From JALYQB01 sp035640155 (GTDB lineage: Bacteria > Actinomycetota > Actinomycetes > Mycobacteriales > Pseudonocardiaceae), in assembly GCA_035640155.1 (NCBI GenBank), contig DASQWR010000244.1, positions 1 through 16,741 on the forward strand: a stretch of 16,741 bases of DNA, given 5' to 3'. Position 1 is the first letter of the stretch, and each line of letters starts with the position of its first letter. Under the pieces are notes generated by a model. The model worked only from the letters and a program-made list of their open reading frames with translations. It searched no databases and was not told the DNA's origin. Shown piece after piece: positions 1-6,439 of this stretch. The position numbers and the translations under genes are program-made.

Positions 1-180
1 GTGTTCCTCGACCGGTGGAAGAACCGCCTGGCGGTCGAGACCGGCATCATCGAAGGGTTGTACTCACTCTCGAGGGGCATCACCGAGACCCTCATCGAGC
101 GGGGTTTCGACGCCACCCTGCTGCCGAGTTCCGAGACCGACTGCGGACACCGCGATGTGGTACCGCGGCCAACGGATTGA
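1..180 (+). pseudogene. Fic-family protein, N-terminal fragment
   Basis: Frame 1 is open from the window edge to a TGA at 178-180, giving about 59 residues. The stretch with W6-K-N-R-L-A-V-E-T-G-I-I-E-G-L-Y and then S-R-G-I-T-E-T-L-I-E-R-G-F resembles the helical region that precedes the catalytic core in Fic proteins, which usually transfer AMP to target hydroxyls. The catalytic HPFx(D/E)GNGR motif is absent: the frame stops about 15 residues after the recognisable part. Near base 140-150 the coding character moves to frame 2, where an unrelated-looking protein tail begins. I read this as a truncated, non-functional remnant. The true 5' end may lie left of the window, although position 1 happens to be a GTG. 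The family call rests on motif resemblance only. Confidence 0.55.
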
Positions 181-508
181 TCTCGCTCGCCAGTTCGGCT
201 ACTTCGCCGACTTCGGACGGTACAACCACTGGGGACGGTTGAAGGTCGAGCTGGACTCGCGCTTCGACGTGCTGGTCAGCTTCACCGCGGTGGGCAGTGC
301 ACGCGGCACGCTTGCCGCGGTGGTGGGCGCCCTGGAGAGCAGCACGGGCGGTGACGCTGGCCAGCTGACCCGTCGGGTGCACGTCGTGAGCCAGGAACCC
401 TTCACCGCGACCAGTCGCGAACAGGCTTCCGAAGTCCGCGAACGTTTCCGGGATTGGCTTCGCACCGATGTCGCACGGGCCCTCGCACGGTGGCAACGAG
501 GGTTGTGA
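155..508 (+). CDS. Unrecognised protein, probably a C-terminal fragment
   Basis: This 117-codon frame has the high third-position GC expected of real actinobacterial coding DNA. I do not recognise the family. It is a soluble, mixed-charge protein: an aromatic segment around residues 13-27 (FGYFADFGRYNHWG), a beta-like segment around 29-48, and a helical, Arg-rich C-terminus ending WQRGL. No membrane segment, signal peptide or known catalytic motif is visible. No convincing ribosome binding site precedes the ATG at 155. The frame stays open upstream, but coding-like codon use begins only near base 140, exactly where the Fic-like frame loses it. The most likely reading is the 3' end of a gene joined to the Fic fragment by a deletion. 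It converges on coaX, with 22 bases between the two stops. Confidence 0.4.
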   Translation: MWYRGQRIDLARQFGYFADFGRYNHWGRLKVELDSRFDVLVSFTAVGSARGTLAAVVGALESSTGGDAGQLTRRVHVVSQEPFTATSREQASEVRERFRDWLRTDVARALARWQRGL

Positions 509-530
509 CGCGGGCTCCATCCCGCTGCGT

Positions 531-1316
531 TCAACGGGTGTTGCGCTCGAACACCAGACGCAGTCCGTCGAGGGTGAGATCCGGGGCGTGGTGCTGGATG
601 GTCCGAGACTCCGCGAGCACCAGCGGTGCGAGCCCGCCGGTGGCGATCACCGTCACGTCCTGCACGCCGTCGTCGCGCAGCTCGGCGACGATCCGCGTCA
701 CCAGCCCGTCCACCTGACCGGCGAAGCCGTAGAGGATCCCCGACTGCAGGCACTCGACGGTGTTCTTGCCGATCACCGAGCGCGGCCGGATCAGCTCCAC
801 CTTCACCAGCTGCGCGGCGCGGGCGGCCAGCGCGTCCACCGAGATGCCGATGCCGGGCGCGAACGCGCCGCCGAGGAACTCCCCGCGGGGGGACACCACG
901 TCGATGTTGGTCGAGGTGCCGAAGTCGACGATCACGCAGGCGGTGCCATAGAGGTGGTGCGCGGCCAGGGTGTTGACCACCCGGTCGGCTCCGACCTCCT
1001 TGGGGTTGTCCACCAGCAGCGCCACCCCGGTGCGCACCCCCGGCTCCACGATCACGCTGGGCAGGTCGCTCCAGTAGTGGGCGAGCATGGTCCGCATCGA
1101 GCGCAGCACCGCGGGCACCGTGGACAGGGCCGCGACGCCCGTGACGCCCTCGGCCAGCGGACCTAGCATCCCGCGTAGGGCGAGTGCGAGCTCGTCGGCG
1201 GTCATCAGGGCGTCGCTGCGCATCCGCCAGTCCCGCACCAGCCGGGCTTGACCGTCCCGGTCCTCGAACAGCCCCAGCACGATGTTGGTGTTGCCGACGT
1301 CGACGGCGAGGAGCAT
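531..1316 (-). CDS. coaX: Type III pantothenate kinase
   Basis: This is the 261-residue ASKHA-fold kinase that phosphorylates pantothenate, the first committed step of CoA synthesis in the cytosol. The phosphate-1 motif DVGNTN is at residues 6-11. The PKEVGADR segment at 105-112 carries the family's catalytic aspartate (D111) and the interface arginine. The third motif reads DFGTSTN at 131-137, where the classical form is DxGTATT. Length is normal for the family. The ATG at 1316 follows a purine-rich AGGGAAGG. It is the last gene of DUF2520-panC-panD-coaX, 10 bases after panD. In M. tuberculosis the type III enzyme is reported to be dispensable next to type I CoaA, so catalytic activity should not be assumed from homology alone. 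Confidence 0.95.
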   Translation of the reverse strand: MLLAVDVGNTNIVLGLFEDRDGQARLVRDWRMRSDALMTADELALALRGMLGPLAEGVTGVAALSTVPAVLRSMRTMLAHYWSDLPSVIVEPGVRTGVALLVDNPKEVGADRVVNTLAAHHLYGTACVIVDFGTSTNIDVVSPRGEFLGGAFAPGIGISVDALAARAAQLVKVELIRPRSVIGKNTVECLQSGILYGFAGQVDGLVTRIVAELRDDGVQDVTVIATGGLAPLVLAESRTIQHHAPDLTLDGLRLVFERNTR

Positions 1317-1326
1317 GTGCCTTCCC

Positions 1327-1770
1327 TCAGTCCGCGCCGCTGATCAGGGCAACCAGACCACCGCCGGCGGAGCGGGCAATCAGACCACCGCCAGCGGGGG
1401 CGTGCGCGGGGTCGGTGCCCTGCTCGACGATGTGGTTGTCGGCATCGACGAACACCACCTTCGGTCGGTGCCGCCGCGCCTGCGCGTCGTCCATCACCGC
1501 GTACGAGATCAGGATCACCAAGTCGGCCGGCTGCACCAGGTGGGCGGCCGCCCCGTTGATGCCGATCACGCCGCTGCCGCGCTCGCCCGGGATCACATAG
1601 GTCTCGAGCCGAGCGCCGTTGGTGATGTCGACGACCGCGACCTGCTCACCGGGCAGCAGGTCGGCGGCGTCCATCAGGTCCTCGTCGACGGTTACCGAAC
1701 CGACATAGTGAAGGTCAGCCTGGGTCACCGTGGCGCGGTGGATCTTGGACTTCAGCATGGTGCGCAACAT
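1327..1770 (-). CDS. panD: Aspartate 1-decarboxylase proenzyme
   Basis: This enzyme decarboxylates L-aspartate to beta-alanine for pantothenate, using a pyruvoyl group made by self-cleavage. The cleavage site is visible as YVGS at 22-25, splitting Gly24 from Ser25. The family's Lys9, Arg54 and Tyr58 are all at their canonical positions. The ATG at 1770 has an excellent GGGAGGG five bases upstream (1776-1782) that overlaps the end of panC. The 147 residues exceed the usual core of about 115-140. The extra part is a Gly-rich tail (about residues 124-147) encoded partly by two near-identical 27-base units. The tail lies after the catalytic fold and probably does not affect chemistry. The gene sits between panC (11 bases) and coaX (10 bases). 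Confidence 0.97.
   Translation of the reverse strand: MLRTMLKSKIHRATVTQADLHYVGSVTVDEDLMDAADLLPGEQVAVVDITNGARLETYVIPGERGSGVIGINGAAAHLVQPADLVILISYAVMDDAQARRHRPKVVFVDADNHIVEQGTDPAHAPAGGGLIARSAGGGLVALISGAD
1347..1400. repeat. Two-copy 27-base tandem repeat in panD tail
   Basis: Units 1347-1373 and 1374-1400 differ at about four of 27 positions. They are in frame and encode two related nine-residue blocks, GGGLIARSA and GGGLVALIS, near the PanD C-terminus. This looks like a recent local duplication. Confidence 0.8.
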
Positions 1771-1781
1771 CGCGGCCCTCC

Positions 1782-2720
1782 CTACTCCTCGATGGCTCGA
1801 ACGCCGGGCAGTGCCGTGGACGATCCGGCTTCCGGCGTGATCTGGGTCTCCCCGGGTCGCGGGACAGCGAGCACCACCCCGACGTTGTCGATCAGCCGGG
1901 TGGTTCCGACGGTGGCGGCGACGAGCAGCCGGGCCTCCCCCTGGTCCGGGGCCGGACCGAGTCGACGGTCGCGCAGTACGAGGTAGTCCACGGCCACCGT
2001 CGGCTCGGCGTCCAGCACGCGCCGCGCCGCAAGCACCACGTCCGCACCGCGAGCACCGGCGTGCACCCCGGCGGCGAGCGCCGCGGACAGCGCGGCTGCG
2101 ACCCGACGCTGCTGCGGGGTGAGGTAGACGTTGCGGGAGGACACCGCGAGCCCGTCGCTCTCCCGCACCGTCGGCACTCCGACGACCTCGACACCCAGCT
2201 GCAGGTCACGCACCATCCGGTGGATCAGCACGAGCTGCTGGTAGTCCTTCTCGCCGAACAGCGCCCGGTCGGGCCGCACGATCCCGAAGAGCTTTGCCAC
2301 CACGGTGAGTACACCGGTGAAATGTCCGGGGCGGCTCACCCCTTCCAGCTCGGAGCCGAGTGGCCCGGGGTGGACGGTGGTGGAGGCACCGGGGGGGTAC
2401 AGGGCTGCGGTGTCGGGGGCGAACACCAGCTCGACCCCCTCGGACCGGCACAACTCGAGGTCGGACTCCAGAGACCGGGGATAACGGTCGAGATCCTCCC
2501 CGGCGCCGAACTGCAGCGGGTTGACGAAGATCGAGACGACGGTGACGGCACCGGGCACCAGCCGGGCGGCGCGGATCAGCTCCCGGTGCCCGGCGTGCAG
2601 CGCACCCATGGTGGGCACCAGCACCACCCGGCGGCCGGTGCCGCGCAGCGCGCGGGTCACCCGGGCTAGCCCGGCGGGGTCGGCGTGCAGGGTGAGGTGT
2701 CCGGCGGTGAAGGTGCTCAC
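1782..2720 (-). CDS. panC: Pantoate--beta-alanine ligase (pantothenate synthetase)
   Basis: PanC condenses pantoate with beta-alanine at the expense of ATP (to AMP) to give pantothenate. The nucleotidyltransferase signature PTMGALHAGH is at 36-45, with the two HxGH histidines H42 and H45. The FVNPLQF pantoate-site motif is at 65-71, GEKDYQQ at 156-162 and the KMSKS-like SSRN at 194-197. The length of 312 is normal to slightly long; the last 25 or so residues are a variable tail. The GTG start at 2720 overlaps the stop of the DUF2520 gene (GTGA), so translation is probably coupled. It feeds directly on the product of panD immediately downstream. Confidence 0.97.
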   Translation of the reverse strand: MSTFTAGHLTLHADPAGLARVTRALRGTGRRVVLVPTMGALHAGHRELIRAARLVPGAVTVVSIFVNPLQFGAGEDLDRYPRSLESDLELCRSEGVELVFAPDTAALYPPGASTTVHPGPLGSELEGVSRPGHFTGVLTVVAKLFGIVRPDRALFGEKDYQQLVLIHRMVRDLQLGVEVVGVPTVRESDGLAVSSRNVYLTPQQRRVAAALSAALAAGVHAGARGADVVLAARRVLDAEPTVAVDYLVLRDRRLGPAPDQGEARLLVAATVGTTRLIDNVGVVLAVPRPGETQITPEAGSSTALPGVRAIEE

Positions 2721-3652
2721 CGGTCGCGCTCCAGCACGGCGCGTACCTCGGCGGCGGGCTCGGGCCCGAGCAGCCCGGCGCGCTCGGCCCGGCGTGCGGT
2801 GCGCACGGCCTGTACCCGGTAGGACTCGGCCAGCTCGGGCGCTGACGTGGCGAGCACCCGCAGGTGGGCCCGGACCGTGTCGACGTCGCCGCGCGTGACC
2901 GGGCCGGTGAGCGCCCGGTCGCCGTGCCGAAGCGAGTTGTCCAGCGCCGCCTCGAGCAACGGGCCCAGCACCCGCTCGGCCGGGGTCACCCCGGCCCGCT
3001 CGAGCGCGTCGACGGCATCACGGACCAGGGTGGCCAGGTGGTTCGCTCCGTGGGCCAGGGCGGCGTGGTAAAGCGGGCGCGACTGCGGCGGGACCCGCAC
3101 CGGCTCGGCGCCCATCTCCAGCACCAACGCCTCGCCGACGCTCCAAGCGGGCTCGTCGGCCACGGTGACGCCCACGCACGCCGCCGCCATCCGCGCGACG
3201 TCCTCGGAGCGGCCGGTGAAGGTCATCACCGGATGCAGCGCGAGCGGCAGCACGCCCAGCTCGGCGGCGGGCCCGAGCACCTCGACACCCTGCGCGCCAC
3301 AGGTGTGTACCACGATCTGGCCGGCGCGGAAGGCTCCGGTGGCGGCCAGCCCGCGGACCAGGCCGGGCAGCACGTCGTCGGGCACCGCCAGCAGCACCAG
3401 GTCGGAGCGGCGGACCACCTCGTCGGGCGGCAGCACGGGGACCTCGGGCAGCAGGTCGGCCGCGCGTCGCAGGGACTCGCGGGAGACGGCGCTGACCCCC
3501 ACCACGATGTGCCCGGCTCCCGCGAGGGCGGAGCCGAGCACGGACCCCACGCGGCCGGCGGAGACCACGCCCACGGCGAGACGGGCCGGGCGCTGCGCCG
3601 CGTCGGACACGTCCCGAGACGCGGATCGCCCCGGGCGTGGCGTCGGCGCCAT
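2717..3652 (-). CDS. Rossmann-like protein with DUF2520 C-terminal domain
   Basis: The protein is 311 residues from the chosen ATG. Residues about 25-145 form an NAD(P)-binding Rossmann domain with an altered dinucleotide loop (SAGRVG, 31-36), a LLAVPDD strand end (87-93) and an ALHPVMTFTG segment (138-147). The C-terminal half is the helical DUF2520 domain with PLYHAALAHGANH (193-205) and ALTGPVTRGDVDTV (247-260). The overall architecture resembles the 6-phosphogluconate dehydrogenase/ketopantoate reductase type. Its place directly before panC, with a GTGA overlap, suggests a role linked to pantoate or pantothenate, but the reaction is not established. A TTG at 3679 would add nine residues. 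I prefer ATG 3652 because GGAGG lies five bases upstream. It is syntenic with Rv3603c of M. tuberculosis. Confidence 0.85.
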   Translation of the reverse strand: MAPTPRPGRSASRDVSDAAQRPARLAVGVVSAGRVGSVLGSALAGAGHIVVGVSAVSRESLRRAADLLPEVPVLPPDEVVRRSDLVLLAVPDDVLPGLVRGLAATGAFRAGQIVVHTCGAQGVEVLGPAAELGVLPLALHPVMTFTGRSEDVARMAAACVGVTVADEPAWSVGEALVLEMGAEPVRVPPQSRPLYHAALAHGANHLATLVRDAVDALERAGVTPAERVLGPLLEAALDNSLRHGDRALTGPVTRGDVDTVRAHLRVLATSAPELAESYRVQAVRTARRAERAGLLGPEPAAEVRAVLERDR

Positions 3653-3657
3653 GTCGT

Positions 3658-3662
3658 CCTCC
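3658..3662 (-). promoter_or_regulatory. Shine-Dalgarno site for the DUF2520 gene
   Basis: On the minus strand GGAGG stands five bases before ATG 3652 and decides this start over the upstream TTG at 3679. Confidence 0.7.
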
Positions 3663-3742
3663 AGCCGTTCCAGTCCCAACGCGCGGCGGGTACCGGACTA
3701 CCGTGTTCAGAAGGGTAATCCGGGCGGAGCCGGGATGGACGA

Positions 3743-5071
3743 CTAGCCACCGGGCTGCTGCGGGAATGTCAGGTAGCGCCCCGGTTGCCCCGGGGGATGG
3801 GGCAGCACGAACTCCCCGGCCGCGGTCGGCGGCAGGACGCTCGGCGGCGCGGACCACCCGGGTGGTGGTGGCAGCCGCCAGGCCGAGCCCAGCGCGTTCG
3901 GCGCGTTGACCGCGCGGGCCCGGGCGGCCATCAGTGCCCCCAGCACCTGGTGGTGCCAGCGGCCCGCCTCGGAGCCCACCGTCCCGCGCTCCATGCGGTG
4001 CCGCAGAAAGGCGAGCTCGGTGACCGCGGTCTGGTAGTCGCGCACCGCGGCGGCGGCCTCGTCACCGGCCCGGCGGCGCACCGCCGCGCGCCAGTCCCGG
4101 CGTCCGGCCATGCTGGCGAGCAGCCCCACCTCGCTCGGCGCGATCCAACCGGCCGCGGCGAATCCGGGCAGCTGGGCGGCCACCACGCGCTGCTCACGGT
4201 GGCGTTGCCAGACCACCAGGGCGACCAGGCAGCCGAACAGCGGCACCATGATCAGCGGATAGACGACCAGCAGCAGGCCGTAGCCGGCCGAGGCGTTCCA
4301 CAGCGCGTGCAGCACGACCGCCCCGAGGTACCCGACGCCCAGCACCATGGCCTTCGTCCCGGTGCTGCGGCTGCTGCCCGCCGCGATACCCACCGCGAGC
4401 CCGATCAGCGACGTGAACAGCGGGTGCGCGAACGGGGAGAGCAGCCCGCGGATGAGGAACACCGCCAGCACCCCGCCGCCCTCGCCGGCGAGGCCGTCGG
4501 AGGCGAAGGCCCGTCCGAAGTACAGGATGTTCTCGGTGAAGGCGAATCCGGCGGCGACCAGGCCGGCGTAGACGATCCCGTCGACCAGGCCGTCGAACTC
4601 CCGGCGGCGGAACCACAGCAGCCCGAGCAGGAACAGGCCCTTAAACGCCTCCTCGGCGATCGGCGCGGAGATCACCGGGCCGACGAGAAGGCCGCCACCG
4701 GCGCCGAGGACGAGCTCGCCGAGGACGTAGGCGCTGTCGTTGACGAAGCTCGCGGCGAACACCGCGACGCTGGCCCCCCACACAAAGGCGGTGAGGAGCA
4801 TCGGGGAGGGCTCTGGCTCCCACCGGTCCACCCACAGGATCGCCGCGACGACCACGACGACGGGGACCACCGCGGCGAACGCCCCCACGATCACCGCGCT
4901 CGCCCCGATGTCGGTGGACACGATGCCCAGCACCAACAGGCCGGGGACGGCCATCGCCACCAGACCGAGCACCGGGAGCAGCACGCTCTTGTTGTGCTGG
5001 GTGGACCACGGCTGGTGCGATCCCCAGGAAGGCGGCAGCGCCGCGTGCGCGGCCGGCCCGGCGGCACTCAT
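3743..5071 (-). CDS. PrsW-family intramembrane metalloprotease-like protein
   Basis: This is a 442-residue polytopic membrane protein. After a short cytosolic lead, hydrophobic segments run from about 29 to 288 (roughly eight or nine spans), followed by a soluble helical region and a Pro-rich C-terminus. The PrsW/CPBP-type motifs are present: IAEEAFKG at 138-145 (E140, E141), FTENILYFGR at 178-187, HPLFTS at 216-221 and HALWNAS at 255-261, which supply the glutamates and histidines expected of the intramembrane site. In Bacillus, PrsW cleaves the anti-sigma factor RsiW; the target here is unknown. The frame extends upstream to 5515 only as an overlap with the neighbouring gene. ATG 5071, ten bases after that gene's stop, is the first start outside it, though its SD is poor (a GGGAGG lies too far away). 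It looks co-transcribed with DUF6779. Confidence 0.82.
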   Translation of the reverse strand: MSAAGPAAHAALPPSWGSHQPWSTQHNKSVLLPVLGLVAMAVPGLLVLGIVSTDIGASAVIVGAFAAVVPVVVVVAAILWVDRWEPEPSPMLLTAFVWGASVAVFAASFVNDSAYVLGELVLGAGGGLLVGPVISAPIAEEAFKGLFLLGLLWFRRREFDGLVDGIVYAGLVAAGFAFTENILYFGRAFASDGLAGEGGGVLAVFLIRGLLSPFAHPLFTSLIGLAVGIAAGSSRSTGTKAMVLGVGYLGAVVLHALWNASAGYGLLLVVYPLIMVPLFGCLVALVVWQRHREQRVVAAQLPGFAAAGWIAPSEVGLLASMAGRRDWRAAVRRRAGDEAAAAVRDYQTAVTELAFLRHRMERGTVGSEAGRWHHQVLGALMAARARAVNAPNALGSAWRLPPPPGWSAPPSVLPPTAAGEFVLPHPPGQPGRYLTFPQQPGG

Positions 5072-5081
5072 CGGGCCAGTC

Positions 5082-6314
5082 TCAGTCGTCCTCCCGTCGG
5101 CGTCGGCGCCGGGTGCCGGCGTCTCCGCCGTAGGCGGCCAGCAGGTCGTCGACGGAGCGGCCGCCGCTGTGCGCGCCCGTCGGCTCGTCGGCGAGCCCCC
5201 TGTCAGGTTGGCTGTCGGGTCGGCTGTCCGGTCGGCTGTCGTGCCGACGGCTGACGGGCATCGGCACCGTGGGGGGGTCTGCCTCAGACCGGGCGCCGAC
5301 GTTCTCCGCCGGCCTGGTGGCCGGCCTCCGGGGGCCGGGCGGTACCCAGTCGTTGCCGGCCGGTGCGGACCGTTGCGGTGGTGGTTGCGGGTCGGTCGAG
5401 GGCCGGGGGTCTTCGGACCTGGGCGCCGAGGGCAGGGACAGCGTCCACGACGCGTTGGAACGCTGTGCGGTTTCGGTGAAGAGTGGGCTCTCGGCAAACA
5501 GCGGGTTCTCCGCAAAGCTGGCGGAGTGCGGCGCGGACCGCGACGCCTCTTCCTCCGGGCGGGGCCGCCGGATGGGAGCGGCGCGCACCTCGGGATCGCG
5601 CCGCGGCAGCGGTGAGCTCTCCGGAAGCACCGGCCTGTCCGGAGACACCGGCCTGTCCGGAGGCGCGGGCCTATCCGGGCGCTGCTCCTGCGCCGGGGCG
5701 AAGGACCCGGCCGCCGACCGGTCCGGTGGCGGGACGCTGCGCTGGCCGTGCTCCGGCTCGTCCTTCCCGGCCTGCGGGACCATCAGGTCGGCGGCAGCCG
5801 AGTCCAGGGCAGGGAGCCGCGAGGGCGGCTCCTCCTCGGGCAGCGAGCGGACCCGGGTGGACTCGGCCCGGACCGCGACGCGTTCGACCAGCAGCTCTCC
5901 ACTGAGCAGCTGCTGCAGGATCTCGCGCAGCGAGCGCAGCTCCGCACGCACCGCCTCGAGCTCGTCGCGGCTGTCCTTCGCCTCGCGACGCAGCTCGCGT
6001 TCCATGTCGAGCTCGTGCTCGCGACGCGCGGCGATGTCGCGCTCCAGCTCCAGCCGGTAGATGGTCCGCGGGTCTTCGGAGCGATCGGGGGCTGCGGGAG
6101 GCTGCCGCCGCATCTTCGCGACGGCGAATGCGCCGAGCAACACCGCCCCTAGCGCGGCCAGGCCGCCGCCCAACCCCAGCAGTCGTACGTCGTCGGCGCC
6201 GAGAGCAAGCGTCGCCGCTGCGGCGGCGACGAGGCCGAGAGAGGCGTAGAGCAGCAGCTGGCCCGTGCCGCGCGCGGCGGGCAACCGCGTCGGGGGCTCG
6301 TCAAGGCCGGTCAT
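5082..6314 (-). CDS. DUF6779-type membrane/coiled-coil protein
   Basis: This is a 410-residue protein of unknown function. Two hydrophobic segments (about 19-40 and 45-67) are followed by a charged heptad-like coiled coil (about 79-135, rich in E, R, L). Then comes about 240 residues of Pro/Asp/Arg/Ser-rich, probably disordered sequence with two internal tandem repeats. The C-terminus has a short conserved-looking motif SVDDLLAAYGG and a basic end RRRRRRED. The architecture fits a membrane-anchored scaffold with a long cytoplasmic tail. It is syntenic with Rv3604c. The frame is open to 6398, but I chose ATG 6314 because the 28 extra residues look non-conserved and a TANNNT -10 element sits seven bases before the ATG. 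The domain name is from memory and not checked by search. Confidence 0.75.
   Translation of the reverse strand: MTGLDEPPTRLPAARGTGQLLLYASLGLVAAAAATLALGADDVRLLGLGGGLAALGAVLLGAFAVAKMRRQPPAAPDRSEDPRTIYRLELERDIAARREHELDMERELRREAKDSRDELEAVRAELRSLREILQQLLSGELLVERVAVRAESTRVRSLPEEEPPSRLPALDSAAADLMVPQAGKDEPEHGQRSVPPPDRSAAGSFAPAQEQRPDRPAPPDRPVSPDRPVLPESSPLPRRDPEVRAAPIRRPRPEEEASRSAPHSASFAENPLFAESPLFTETAQRSNASWTLSLPSAPRSEDPRPSTDPQPPPQRSAPAGNDWVPPGPRRPATRPAENVGARSEADPPTVPMPVSRRHDSRPDSRPDSQPDRGLADEPTGAHSGGRSVDDLLAAYGGDAGTRRRRRREDD
5203..5238. repeat. Three 12-base tandem repeats
   Basis: Units at 5203-5214, 5215-5226 and 5227-5238 (form tcNggtcggctg) encode repeated Pro-Asp-Ser-Arg/Gln in the disordered tail of the DUF6779-type protein. 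Confidence 0.75.
5617..5682. repeat. 18-base tandem repeats, three and two-thirds copies
   Basis: Units start at 5617, 5635, 5653 and 5671 (partial), with core ctgtccggagacaccggc. On the minus strand they encode six-residue blocks such as APPDRP and VSPDRP. The array stays in frame, so it can change length without breaking the gene. Confidence 0.8.
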
Positions 6315-6321
6315 GGCGGCT

Positions 6322-6327
6322 ACCGTA
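6322..6327 (-). promoter_or_regulatory. Candidate -10 element of a leaderless promoter
   Basis: The minus strand reads TACGGT (actinobacterial TANNNT), then seven bases, then ATG 6314. That spacing would put the transcript start on the ATG itself. There is no good Shine-Dalgarno before this ATG, which agrees with leaderless translation. No clear -35 box is seen. A separate promoter here would split DUF6779-PrsW from the fol genes. Confidence 0.35.
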
Positions 6328-6425
6328 CCTGCTGCGGATCCGCGCCCTGCCCGCACCGGTCTCGCTCCCGCTGTCACGGCCTGTCCCGGCAGGCTCACCG
6401 GGCCGTCGCAGTCATCGGCGCTCGG

Positions 6426-6439
6426 CGTCAGGCCTGACG
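6426..6439. promoter_or_regulatory. 14-base perfect palindrome over the DUF3180 stop
   Basis: CGTCAGGCCTGACG is a perfect inverted repeat that covers the TGA of the DUF3180 gene, about 110 bases upstream of the DUF6779 ATG. It could be an operator-like site or a small hairpin (five-base stem, GGCC loop). It has no T-tract, so it is not a standard terminator. Chance occurrence is possible at this GC content. Confidence 0.25.

Noticed and set aside
1..180. Intact small protein using GTG at position 1
   Set aside because: The sequence matches only the pre-catalytic part of Fic proteins and stops shortly after. The GTG at the window edge is probably an internal Val codon.
510..525. Short inverted repeat gcggg-ctccat-cccgc between the 117-codon frame and coaX, as a bidirectional terminator
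   Set aside because: The stem has only five perfect pairs and there is no T-tract on either side; in this GC-rich DNA such repeats are common by chance.
3704..3742. Promoter for the DUF2520-panC-panD-coaX genes (TACCCT on the minus strand at 3712-3717)
   Set aside because: The hexamer fits TANNNT, but no -35 is visible and the 90-base gap has other similar hexamers. Read-through from PrsW is equally possible.
5072..5515. N-terminal extension of the PrsW-like protein by 148 residues
   Set aside because: The extension lies wholly inside the DUF6779-type gene in another frame and is Pro/Arg/Thr-rich without membrane or domain features. ATG 5071 fits the family better.
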